A DNA stretch of 11,591 nt from an uncultured Flavobacteriaceae bacterium (GTDB lineage Bacteria > Bacteroidota > Bacteroidia > Flavobacteriales > Flavobacteriaceae). Of the stretch, positions 5,082 through 11,591 are shown one piece after another. Below the pieces are notes generated by a model. The model did no database searches and was not told where the DNA came from. It was given only the letters and a program-made list of their open reading frames with translations. A program made the translations under genes and the position numbers. Each line of letters opens with the position of its first letter. Position 1 is the stretch's first letter. Location of the stretch: contig CALIIP010000241.1 of NCBI GenBank assembly GCA_938018045.1, positions 1 through 11,591 of the forward strand. The letters run 5' to 3'.

Positions 5082-7598
5082 TTAAAAAGGGTAATTAATA
5101 CCAATATTATAAACAGCATTTCCGAAGTTGTAATTGCTAAACCATTTTGAACTATCTTCTTGATAAGGTTCGTAGGTTTTAAATCCTAAATCTAAACGTA
5201 TCACTAAAAAGTTAAAGTCATATCGTATTCCAAAACCAGTACCTACAGCAATTTGATTTAGCGATTTGATTCCTTTAAATTTACCTTTGTCCTCTATTAA
5301 GTCGGTTTTTGTAATGTCCCAAATATTCCCTGCATCAACAAATAAAGCACCTTTTACACTATTTATTATTTTAAATCGATATTCTAAACTCGATAATATT
5401 TTCAAACTTCCGACATTATATTCAAGTCCGTTTCTAATTGATCCAGGACCTATATCATAAATTTTCCACGCTCGTAAATCATTCGCTCCTCCAATAAAAT
5501 AACTTCTACTAAAAGGCATTTCCTCAGAGTTGCCATACGGAATTGCTACACCAAGTATACTTCTAAAGGCTAGAAGATTGTCGCTAGAGCTTCCCCAAAA
5601 CTTCTTGTACTCAAAGTCTGTTTTGATGTACTGCGCTACAGGTATTCCTAAAATTTCTTTTCGACCTGTTTCTGTATTGGTTTTTGTCGAAAGTGAACTT
5701 GATAATAAACCAGAAGATGCAATTCTAGCTCTAAAAAATGAAAAATTAGCATCTTTATAATTCTCACTATTGTTATAGGTAAATTCATAAGAAACTACAG
5801 GTACTAAAGCGTCTTCGGTAATGATATCCTGTCTTTTTTCAATATTTTGAACACTATTAAATTCATCTAAATTTGTTGATTGAAAACCATTAATAGGATT
5901 AGTAACATAGTTGATAAAAGTAGATGGAATGATTTCTCCATTTGTGTCAAAATTATCAGATGGTATTGATGTAGTTTGAGCAATTATATCAGATGCTGAA
6001 ATTAAACTATTATATTCTGATTGGTAAATGTCAAAGTAAGAACCTGTATTTAAATTGCTGATAAATTGTGCGTTCAGTAGTTCTACACGGTGTTTTTTAG
6101 TTTTTTTAGACTGCCAAGTATAATCAATAATTCCAGTAAATTTTTGCTTGTCTAATCCTATATTTTTTTGAAAACTTGTACCAATACTAATCTTGGTTTT
6201 TGGTGACATTTTTTTAGAAATTAGTTTCTCAGTATTTGCAGGAAATAGAATTCGAGGTAGTTCAAGCGATACATCTCCACCAAATTCATACGCGTTAAAA
6301 AAACCGCCACCATTATCAGCGGCATCTCGTGCTGTATTGAAAAATGAACCTTGAACAGAAAAACGCAAAATTTCTGAGCCTTTAAAAGTATTTCTATTTA
6401 AAGTTGATATTTTTCCAGATACACCAAGTTGCTTTATGTTGGAATGTGTTAATTCTGTATTGGCTGAGAACGAATATTTTTTGAAAGGTGTTAAATATAT
6501 TTTTGCTGCAATATTTGCGCTGTCAATTTCATTATATTCTATTTTTACAGATTTGAAGTTTTGTAAACCTCTTAAGTGCTTTCTTGTCAGGTCTTTATCG
6601 TTGTCTTTATATATTTTGTTAGGTTCAATAAAAATGGAGTTACTCAATATTTTCGAGTTGTATTTAAGTTCATTGTGAGCATGAAAATTAATACCATTAT
6701 AAGTGTCATTTTTTGTATATGGATCCTCTTTTTTGTTGAAACTATAATCAGTAAACACATCTATTTTACTAATTTTTTGAATAGTATATGGACTAGTGAA
6801 AATACTATCATTTCTTTCAATAATCCTATCTCCAATATTTAACTTTACATCAACTTTATAAGAGTTTTTAATCGAGTCAGCCATGTATCCTATTGCGCTT
6901 CTTGTAAAGTGATAAATACCAGAATTTCTATACAACTCTGTGATTCTATCTGCTTCTTTTTCAAAATTTGAATCTCTATACTCATCTTTTGATTTTATGT
7001 AGGTTTTGTTTTTATGAAGTTCAAAAATTGAATCTAAAACTGGTGATTTTATGTTTTTTGAAACACTATCTAATTTAAAAACTTTTCCAGTTGCAATAGA
7101 ATAATCAACAGTTGCACGTTTGTTATTTTTTCTAGATTCTTTAAAATCTACTGTTGTTCTAAAATAACCTTCACTTATAAAATGTTTTTTTAATTCATCT
7201 GCAGTTAATTTTGTTTTTGATGAATCTAAAACTACAGGAGCTTCACCATTTTTAAATTTCCAGTGATTAAACTTATACTTGAATTTTTTAAACTCTTTTG
7301 GTCGATTTCTTTTTCTTGTAAATGTATCAATACCTTTTAAGTATTTGGCTTCCATCTCTTTATTTCCCCAATTATAAAAATTTAGCGCAACAGGAAAACC
7401 CAATGTTGTTCTGTTTGGTCGCTGAACAACATAACTGTTAATATCATCTTCAACGTTTTTTTTCTCATTTACAGTAATAGTGTTTTTGGTCAATAAATGC
7501 TCGTTTTCGGCAACATATTTCACAGTATTACATGAGGAAAACAGCAATAAAGTGATTCCAAAAAAGAGGTATACTATTGAATAATTGTTTTTCAACAA
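5082..7598 (-). CDS. tamL: TamL: Omp85-family outer-membrane assembly lipoprotein
   Basis: This is the Bacteroidota counterpart of TamA, a BamA-superfamily protein that, unlike proteobacterial TamA, is lipidated. The 838-residue frame begins with a lipoprotein signal (YLFFGITLLLFSSC, Cys23), followed by NTVKYVAENEHLLTKNTI, typical of the family. Residues of about 30-385 look like POTRA-type alpha/beta repeats: TADELKKHFISEGYF, then KHLRGLQNFKSVKIEYNEID. The C-terminal half is a 16-strand-type barrel with the loop motif YFIGGANDLRAWKIYDIGPG and a terminal aromatic strand ending NIGINYPF. There is no in-frame ATG near the start. Upstream of TTG 7598 the frame closes at a TGA (7619-7617), so initiation must use TTG at 7598 or at 7595; the latter gives MKNNYS, a more usual lipoprotein start. 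The usual partner TamB is not next to it. Its function in outer-membrane assembly is inferred from the family. Confidence 0.92.
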   Translation of the reverse strand: MLKNNYSIVYLFFGITLLLFSSCNTVKYVAENEHLLTKNTITVNEKKNVEDDINSYVVQRPNRTTLGFPVALNFYNWGNKEMEAKYLKGIDTFTRKRNRPKEFKKFKYKFNHWKFKNGEAPVVLDSSKTKLTADELKKHFISEGYFRTTVDFKESRKNNKRATVDYSIATGKVFKLDSVSKNIKSPVLDSIFELHKNKTYIKSKDEYRDSNFEKEADRITELYRNSGIYHFTRSAIGYMADSIKNSYKVDVKLNIGDRIIERNDSIFTSPYTIQKISKIDVFTDYSFNKKEDPYTKNDTYNGINFHAHNELKYNSKILSNSIFIEPNKIYKDNDKDLTRKHLRGLQNFKSVKIEYNEIDSANIAAKIYLTPFKKYSFSANTELTHSNIKQLGVSGKISTLNRNTFKGSEILRFSVQGSFFNTARDAADNGGGFFNAYEFGGDVSLELPRILFPANTEKLISKKMSPKTKISIGTSFQKNIGLDKQKFTGIIDYTWQSKKTKKHRVELLNAQFISNLNTGSYFDIYQSEYNSLISASDIIAQTTSIPSDNFDTNGEIIPSTFINYVTNPINGFQSTNLDEFNSVQNIEKRQDIITEDALVPVVSYEFTYNNSENYKDANFSFFRARIASSGLLSSSLSTKTNTETGRKEILGIPVAQYIKTDFEYKKFWGSSSDNLLAFRSILGVAIPYGNSEEMPFSRSYFIGGANDLRAWKIYDIGPGSIRNGLEYNVGSLKILSSLEYRFKIINSVKGALFVDAGNIWDITKTDLIEDKGKFKGIKSLNQIAVGTGFGIRYDFNFLVIRLDLGFKTYEPYQEDSSKWFSNYNFGNAVYNIGINYPF

Positions 7599-7615
7599 AT
7601 AAGAGTTTAAATTTG
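7585..7615 (+). promoter_or_regulatory. Promoter for the RNA methyltransferase gene
   Basis: TTG (7585-7587), 20 bases, then TAAATTTG (7608-7615), an exact TAnnTTTG match. Transcription should start near 7620-7623, about 15 bases before the ATG at 7636. The -33 element lies inside the tamL coding region, and the -7 element lies at the expected tamL start point. Confidence 0.7.
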
Positions 7616-7617
7616 CT

Positions 7618-7646
7618 CAAAAATAACACTTTATAATGTTATCCAA
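7618..7646 (-). promoter_or_regulatory. Promoter for tamL, overlapping the opposite promoter
   Basis: On the minus strand TTG (7646-7644) is followed by 18 bases and TATTTTTG (7625-7618), an exact TAnnTTTG match with slightly short spacing. The start point would be near 7611, 13-16 bases before the two candidate TTG start codons. The -33 element lies inside the methyltransferase coding region. Confidence 0.6.
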
Positions 7647-8361
7647 AAGCCAACTGAAATTAATAACGAGTTTACGTCAAAAAAAGTACAGAAACAATCA
7701 CAAACTGTTTCTTGCTGAAGGAATAAAGGTTGTAAATGAATTTTTAAGTTCCGATTTTAAAGTGCACACTATTTTTTGTACTGATGATTTTTCACATAAT
7801 TTATCTTCTGATCAAGTTAATTTAATTTCTGATGTAGAATTGCAAAAAATAAGTCTTTTAAAAAACCCAAATCAAGTTTTGGGGCTTTTTGAGATTCCAT
7901 CAGAAAAAGAAATTGAAACTTCTGGACTTACTATTGTTTTAGATACGTTAAATGATCCAGGAAATTTAGGAACGATAATTCGTTTATGTGATTGGTTTGG
8001 AGTAAAACAGATTGTTTGTTCTAACGATACTGTAGATTGTTATAATCCGAAGGTTGTACAGGCAACAATGGGTTCTCTTACACGAATTTCTATCAAATAT
8101 ACAGATTTAAAAGTATATTTAGAATCAGCAAAAAAACCTATTTATGCTGCTGTAATGGATGGCGAAAATGTATACGAAACATCATTAAAAAATGACGCAA
8201 TTTTGGTCATGGGAAATGAGGCAAACGGCATCAGTAAAGAAATTCTTGAATTTATTACAGATACACTTACAATTCCGCAATTTGGAGAATTACAAGAAAC
8301 AGAAAGCCTAAATGTGGCTACTGCTACTGCAATTTTATTGAGTGAGTTTCGTAGAAATTAG
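7636..8361 (+). CDS. SpoU/TrmH-family RNA 2'-O-methyltransferase
   Basis: SPOUT-class enzymes of this group transfer a methyl group from S-adenosylmethionine to a ribose 2'-OH in rRNA or tRNA through a trefoil-knot fold. The 241-residue protein has an N-terminal substrate-binding domain starting KSQLKLITSLRQKKYR, with FLAEGIKVV at about 25-33. The catalytic domain carries motif 1, VLDTLNDPGNLGTIIR at 101-116, with the likely catalytic Arg116. Motif 2 is ILVMGNEANGIS at 189-200, and motif 3 is IPQFGELQETESLNVATATA at 213-232, with two or so extra residues before SLNV compared with RlmB. KVVQATMGSLTR (139-150) is also typical. The target nucleotide cannot be read from sequence, so no symbol is given. 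It is divergent from tamL and its stop overlaps that of porT by 4 bases. Confidence 0.95.
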   Translation: MLSKSQLKLITSLRQKKYRNNHKLFLAEGIKVVNEFLSSDFKVHTIFCTDDFSHNLSSDQVNLISDVELQKISLLKNPNQVLGLFEIPSEKEIETSGLTIVLDTLNDPGNLGTIIRLCDWFGVKQIVCSNDTVDCYNPKVVQATMGSLTRISIKYTDLKVYLESAKKPIYAAVMDGENVYETSLKNDAILVMGNEANGISKEILEFITDTLTIPQFGELQETESLNVATATAILLSEFRRN

Positions 8362-9053
8362 TGGAATGCGAAGTTTATAAAAACACCTCGTGTGCCGAAA
8401 TAATCAATAGGACCTGTCCATTGACTATTTGGATCATTGTCAGGAACCAATTCATTGTTAATAGCAAATGTTCCTCTTATTGAAGGTGAGAAAATAAAAT
8501 AAGGCAAATAAATATCTACTCCCAAACCTATTTCGTAACCAAAATTATGAGTTTTCATTCTAAATTCTCCACTTGAATTATCATCAGGATTATCCTCATT
8601 ACTTGAAAAATTATAATCATACGAGATCCCTCCAATAACATAAGGGCGTAAATTTCCAAGTCTATTTGTTTGAAATTTCAGCAAAACAGGAAAATGTAAA
8701 TAAGTCGCGCCAATTTCACGAATACTATCTCTCTCTCCTCCAGAAATATTGGTAAAAGACAATACTTTTGTATTGCTTGAAAGTCCTGGTTCAATACGTA
8801 AAGAAATATTTTTGTGAAAGTTCCAGCCTCCAATCAAACCAACATTAAAGCCTATACTTGGCTCAACGTTAATAAAGGTATTTGTGTCTTTATAATTGAT
8901 TTTAAAACTCTTTTGATTTACTCCTAGATAATAACCCCAATAAATTGTTTTTGCATCCTCATCGAGATGATATTCTATAACTTCTTTTTGAGCATTTACT
9001 TTGTGAACTCCTATAAAAGTCAGACAAATAAAAAGGGCGATTAATTTGTTCAT
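8358..9053 (-). CDS. porT: Type IX secretion protein PorT/SprT
   Basis: PorT (SprT in gliding Flavobacterium) is a small outer-membrane beta-barrel-type protein needed for type IX secretion, which exports proteins bearing conserved C-terminal domains and supports gliding. The 231-residue protein has a cleavable signal peptide (MNKLIALFICLTFIGVHKVNA, cut before QKE). An eight-strand-type barrel of alternating hydrophobic and aromatic segments follows. Stretches I recognise as typical of flavobacterial PorT are YWGYYLGVNQKSFKI, RIEPGLSSNTKVLSF, YLHFPVLLKF, PYVIGGISYDYNFSSNED, MKTHNFGYEIGLGVDIYL and FSPSIRGTFAINNE. The protein ends in FINFAFH. It is the last gene of a nfu-menG-porT cluster, 2 bases after the menG stop, and its stop codon overlaps that of the convergent methyltransferase gene. 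The generic alternative is an outer-membrane beta-barrel (porin family) protein, but the specific blocks favour PorT. Confidence 0.9.
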   Translation of the reverse strand: MNKLIALFICLTFIGVHKVNAQKEVIEYHLDEDAKTIYWGYYLGVNQKSFKINYKDTNTFINVEPSIGFNVGLIGGWNFHKNISLRIEPGLSSNTKVLSFTNISGGERDSIREIGATYLHFPVLLKFQTNRLGNLRPYVIGGISYDYNFSSNEDNPDDNSSGEFRMKTHNFGYEIGLGVDIYLPYFIFSPSIRGTFAINNELVPDNDPNSQWTGPIDYFGTRGVFINFAFH

Positions 9054-9055
9054 AA

Positions 9056-9787
9056 TTATTTTGTAGCCGAATAAATGGTTGCAACACCAAAAGTTTGCGG
9101 TTTATTTTCTACATCTATAAACCCAACTTTTCGTAAAATATTGTTGAGTTTTTCTCCGTAAGGGAATTTTGAAGCAGATTCTGATAAATATGTATATGCA
9201 GAGCCTTCTTTTGAGAATAGTTTTCCTAATAAAGGTAAAATTACAGAACCATGAAATTTATAAAATTGCTTAAAAGGCACTTTTTCTGGGACTGATGTTT
9301 CTAGAATTACAAAAGTTCCTTTTGGTTTTAAAACACGTAGTATTTCTGTGAGTCCTTTTTCTAAGTGTTCGAAATTGCGTACACCAAAAGCAACAGTAAT
9401 TGCATCAAAACTATTGTCCTTGAAAGGCATTTTTTCTGAATCTCCAAGAATCATTTCGATTTTATTATTTAATTCTTCTTTAGCAATTTTTTCTTTACCA
9501 ACATTAAGCATTCCTTGAGAAATATCTAAACCAATAATTTTTTTTGCTGATGTTTCTTTAGCAATATTGATGACCAAATCACCTGTTCCAGTAGCAATAT
9601 CAAGTACATCTGTTGGATTGCATTCTTTGACTAATGCCACAACTTTTTTACGCCATTTTACATCTATACCAAAAGAAATCATACGATTCATTCCGTCATA
9701 ATTCCCAGAAATATTGTCAAACATTTGAGCAACTTGCTCTTTTTTTCCAAGTTCTGAACCTTTATATGGCGTTATTTTTTCTGACAT
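9056..9787 (-). CDS. menG: Demethylmenaquinone methyltransferase (UbiE/MenG family)
   Basis: It catalyses the last step of menaquinone synthesis, C-methylation of demethylmenaquinone with S-adenosylmethionine. The 243-residue protein has the family entry motif VAQMFDNISGNYDGMNRMIS (19-38) and SFGIDVKWRKK. SAM motif I is VLDIATGTGD at 61-70 with acidic Asp88 in GLDIS; GDSEKMPF is at 115-122. The family signature AFGVRNFE is at 133-140, and GTFVILETSVP and a C-terminal GFIDVENKPQTFGVATIYSA complete it. The same family serves ubiquinone in Proteobacteria, but Bacteroidota make menaquinone, so MenG is the better name. It starts 4 bases after the nfu stop and ends 2 bases before the porT start, with no terminator, so it is almost certainly cotranscribed with both. 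Confidence 0.97.
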   Translation of the reverse strand: MSEKITPYKGSELGKKEQVAQMFDNISGNYDGMNRMISFGIDVKWRKKVVALVKECNPTDVLDIATGTGDLVINIAKETSAKKIIGLDISQGMLNVGKEKIAKEELNNKIEMILGDSEKMPFKDNSFDAITVAFGVRNFEHLEKGLTEILRVLKPKGTFVILETSVPEKVPFKQFYKFHGSVILPLLGKLFSKEGSAYTYLSESASKFPYGEKLNNILRKVGFIDVENKPQTFGVATIYSATK

Positions 9788-9791
9788 AATA

Positions 9792-10685
9792 TTAACCGTT
9801 TATTGCGATTACTGTATCTATTTTATTTGGAATCATTTCTTTAAGCATATTTTCAATTCCGCTCTTTAAAGTCATTGTCGAAGAAGGACAACCGCTACAA
9901 GCACCTTGTAAAATTACGTTGACAGTTTTACTTGCTTCGTCATATGATTCAAATTGTATATTACCACCATCTGATGCAACTGCTGGACGCACATATTCCT
10001 CTAAAATACTGATAATTTGTTTTGAAGTATCATCAAGATTTTCTGGAGTTAAAATAGCTTTTTTTGTTTCTTTTTGAATGAATTTTTCACTGATGATTGT
10101 ATTTCCTTCAGTAATAAATTCTCTAATGAAACTTCTAACCTCATGAGAAATTTCAGGCCATTCAGCAATATCAAATTTAGTTACAGATACGTAATTCTCA
10201 GAAATAAAAACTTCTTTTACAAATGGAAATTTGAATAAATCAACTGCCAAAGGTGCATCTTTTGCTTCATCAATATTTTTAAATTCAAATGTTTGAGAAA
10301 CCAACATTTTGTTTGATACAAACTTCATCACGCTTGGATTTGGTGTGCTCTCAGCATATATCTCAATCGCTACTTTTTTAGATGATTTTACATCAGAAGA
10401 AATGATTAGTTCTCCACTTTGTAAGTAGCTTTCAATTTGTTCTCTTACTTCTTCTTGCACATCAATCCATTCAATAATATCATATCGTTCTATCGCAATG
10501 AAATTAGCAGAAATATACACTTTTTTCACAAAAGGTAAATAGAAAAGTTGTTGCGCTAAGACAGAGTTTTTTGCTTCATCTATATTGTTATACTCATAGC
10601 TGCCATTAGCAATAGTTGTAGTATGTGCAAACTTTAAGATTGTTGGATTGCTTGTAGATTGTATAGAAACCGAAATGTCTTTCAT
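9792..10685 (-). CDS. Nfu-type Fe-S cluster carrier with two N-terminal Nfu domains
   Basis: Nfu proteins bind a bridging [4Fe-4S] cluster through a CxxC pair and pass it to client enzymes in the cytoplasm. The 297-residue protein contains two tandem Nfu N-terminal domains. The first spans about residues 4-95 (STSNPTILKF, LFYLPFVKKVYIS). The second spans about 107-198 (ESTPNPSVMKF, LFKFPFVKEVFIS). Matching motifs are spaced exactly 103 residues apart. A short linker (about 199-215) leads to the NifU-like C-terminal domain, with YVRPAVASDGGNIQFE (231-246) and GACSGCPSSTMTLKSGIE, whose Cys263 and Cys266 are the cluster ligands. Most Nfu proteins have one N-terminal domain or none. It is the first gene of a cluster with menG and porT. 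The start is the ATG at 10685-10683. Confidence 0.95.
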   Translation of the reverse strand: MKDISVSIQSTSNPTILKFAHTTTIANGSYEYNNIDEAKNSVLAQQLFYLPFVKKVYISANFIAIERYDIIEWIDVQEEVREQIESYLQSGELIISSDVKSSKKVAIEIYAESTPNPSVMKFVSNKMLVSQTFEFKNIDEAKDAPLAVDLFKFPFVKEVFISENYVSVTKFDIAEWPEISHEVRSFIREFITEGNTIISEKFIQKETKKAILTPENLDDTSKQIISILEEYVRPAVASDGGNIQFESYDEASKTVNVILQGACSGCPSSTMTLKSGIENMLKEMIPNKIDTVIAING

Positions 10686-10705
10686 TGTGTATAAAGTAAT
10701 TTTGG

Positions 10706-10713
10706 CAAAAATA
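10706..10713 (-). promoter_or_regulatory. Probable -7 element for the nfu-menG-porT operon
   Basis: On the minus strand this reads TATTTTTG, an exact TAnnTTTG match 20 bases upstream of the nfu ATG. No TTG occurs at the expected 19-20 base distance. The same 81-base gap contains an opposite-facing element for the next gene. Confidence 0.5.
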
Positions 10714-10738
10714 CTAAAACTATCTGTAAGGGATTTGA

Positions 10739-10746
10739 TATATTTG
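10739..10746 (+). promoter_or_regulatory. Probable -7 element for the exported-protein gene
   Basis: TATATTTG, an exact TAnnTTTG match 20 bases before the ATG at 10767. There is no TTG at the usual distance upstream, so it is a half-signature. The two opposite -7 elements in this gap are back to back, about 25 bases apart. Confidence 0.5.
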
Positions 10747-10766
10747 TTGAATTATAGCGTTTAAAT

Positions 10767-11591
10767 ATGGTAAAAAGTAGAGTAATATTAATAATTTTGT
10801 TAGGGATTACTTTATTTGGGTATTCGCAAGAACCAAATGATTGTATTAATGCAACAGCTATATGTGGAGATATTGATTTTACATATACACCTACTGGCCC
10901 TGGAAGTGATGATTTTTCATCAAACCCAAACCCCCCATGTTTACCAGGAGCTGTAGAAAGTCAGAGTGTTTGGCTTCTTTTAACTATAGATGCTGGTGGG
11001 ACATTAGCTTTTACGTTTACACCTAATAATGGTACAGATGACTATGATTGGGCTGTATATGATATGAATACTTCAACATGCAGTAATTTAGGGGCTCCAA
11101 TAAGATGCTCATCTACAGCATTTATTCCAGGAGCAGGTGGAGCAACAGGTTTAGGTAACGGCGCTACAGATACTAATGAAGGTCCAGGTACAGGAGATGG
11201 TTTTTTAGCACCAATAAACGTGAACTCAGGAGATGTTTATATGGTTTTTATTAATAATTGGTCTTCAACTTCTTCTGGTTTTGACTTGACATTTGGAGGT
11301 ACAGCAACTTTTAATCCTCCACCAGTAGATGCTATTCCAACAGGAGTATCTGTCGATTTGGAGGAATGTGATAACGATGGAACAATTGATGGATTGACAA
11401 ACTTTGATTTGAGTGTAAATACTCCAATAATCATTGGTGCTCAATCAGGGATATCAGTAACATATCATACAACGGAAGGGAATGCGCAAATTGGAGCTAA
11501 TGATATTCCTGATTTTACTAATTTTCAAAACACAATTGCAGGAGGTCAAAAAATATTTGTTAGAGTTACAAATACTGGCACTGATTGTTTT
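10767..11591 (+). CDS. Large exported protein, N-terminal 275 residues (probable type IX secretion substrate), cut by window edge
   Basis: I translated this open frame from the ATG at 10767 to the right edge; no stop is met. It starts with a Sec signal peptide (MVKSRVILIILLGITLFGYS, cut before QEPND). A domain follows that opens NDCINATAICGDIDFTYTP and continues with QSVWLLLTIDAGGTLAFTFT, DDYDWAVYDM and IRCSST. Its cysteine spacing and Gly/Asn/Thr/Ser richness suggest a secreted beta-sandwich. After a Pro-rich hinge (FNPPPVDAIPTG, near 184-195) a second unit begins: DLEECDNDGTIDGLTNFDL, then ISVTYHTTEGNAQIGANDIP and KIFVRVTNTGTDCF. From memory this kind of unit is repeated many times in long flavobacterial surface proteins that end in a type B sorting domain (gliding-associated CHU_C type). 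The C-terminus, which would prove this, is off the window. Base composition is less AT-rich than its neighbours, fitting its Gly/Pro/Ala content. Confidence 0.85.
   Translation, partial: MVKSRVILIILLGITLFGYSQEPNDCINATAICGDIDFTYTPTGPGSDDFSSNPNPPCLPGAVESQSVWLLLTIDAGGTLAFTFTPNNGTDDYDWAVYDMNTSTCSNLGAPIRCSSTAFIPGAGGATGLGNGATDTNEGPGTGDGFLAPINVNSGDVYMVFINNWSSTSSGFDLTFGGTATFNPPPVDAIPTGVSVDLEECDNDGTIDGLTNFDLSVNTPIIIGAQSGISVTYHTTEGNAQIGANDIPDFTNFQNTIAGGQKIFVRVTNTGTDCF

Noticed and set aside
5266..6842. Four plus-strand open frames of 64-88 codons (5266-5460, 5530-5760, 6436-6678, 6576-6842)
   Set aside because: All are antisense to tamL, overlap each other in part, have no signals of their own and resemble no protein.
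11237..11434. Minus-strand open frame of 65 codons near the right edge
   Set aside because: It is antisense to the exported-protein gene, whose signal peptide and domain pattern show that the plus strand is coding.
1..11591. CRISPR array, insertion sequence, prophage, toxin-antitoxin or defence island
   Set aside because: No spaced direct repeats, no transposase or integrase motifs and no terminal inverted repeats were seen; the genes are conserved housekeeping and envelope genes with uniform style.

Overview
The window looks like a piece of chromosome from a marine-type member of the Flavobacteriaceae (phylum Bacteroidota). The base composition is very AT-rich. Genes lack Shine-Dalgarno sites, and several starts are preceded by the Bacteroidota promoter signature (TTG, about 19-20 bases, TAnnTTTG). 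The content also fits: a TamL-type Omp85 lipoprotein, the type IX secretion protein PorT/SprT, menaquinone (not ubiquinone) methylation, an AccD without its zinc ribbon, and several SPII lipoproteins. It reads as core, vertically inherited chromosome. I see no insertion sequence, integrase, CRISPR array, tRNA or rRNA.

Layout, left to right. (1) Positions 1-1847, minus strand: rpsO (ribosomal protein S15) followed by pnp (PNPase, cut by the left edge). A clear terminator lies between them and a consensus promoter precedes rpsO. (2) Positions 1848-2432, plus strand: one unrecognised small lipoprotein whose 5' region overlaps the rpsO promoter. (3) Positions 2444-4976, minus strand: class II fructose-bisphosphate aldolase with its own terminator, then accD followed 6 bases later by a thioredoxin-fold lipoprotein. 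(4) Positions 5082-7598, minus strand: the outer-membrane assembly lipoprotein TamL, divergent from a SpoU/TrmH-type RNA methyltransferase at 7636-8361. The 37-base gap holds two overlapping promoters. (5) Positions 8358-10685, minus strand: a compact operon nfu - menG - porT (gaps of 4 and 2 bases), whose last stop overlaps the stop of the convergent methyltransferase by 4 bases. (6) From 10767 to the right edge, plus strand: the N-terminal 275 residues of a large exported, probably surface, protein of the kind secreted by type IX systems.

Shared themes are the cell envelope (TamL for outer-membrane assembly, PorT for type IX secretion, an exported repeat protein that may be a substrate, and lipoproteins) and core metabolism or RNA work (PNPase, S15, aldolase, AccD, menaquinone methylation, Fe-S delivery, RNA methylation). 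I found no convincing new multi-gene system. The points most worth a second look are the interlocked tamL/methyltransferase promoters, the conflicting start signals of the small lipoprotein gene, an A/C-only leader on the pnp mRNA, an AccD with all four zinc cysteines gone, and an Nfu protein with a doubled N-terminal domain. All intergenic stretches are below 300 bases.
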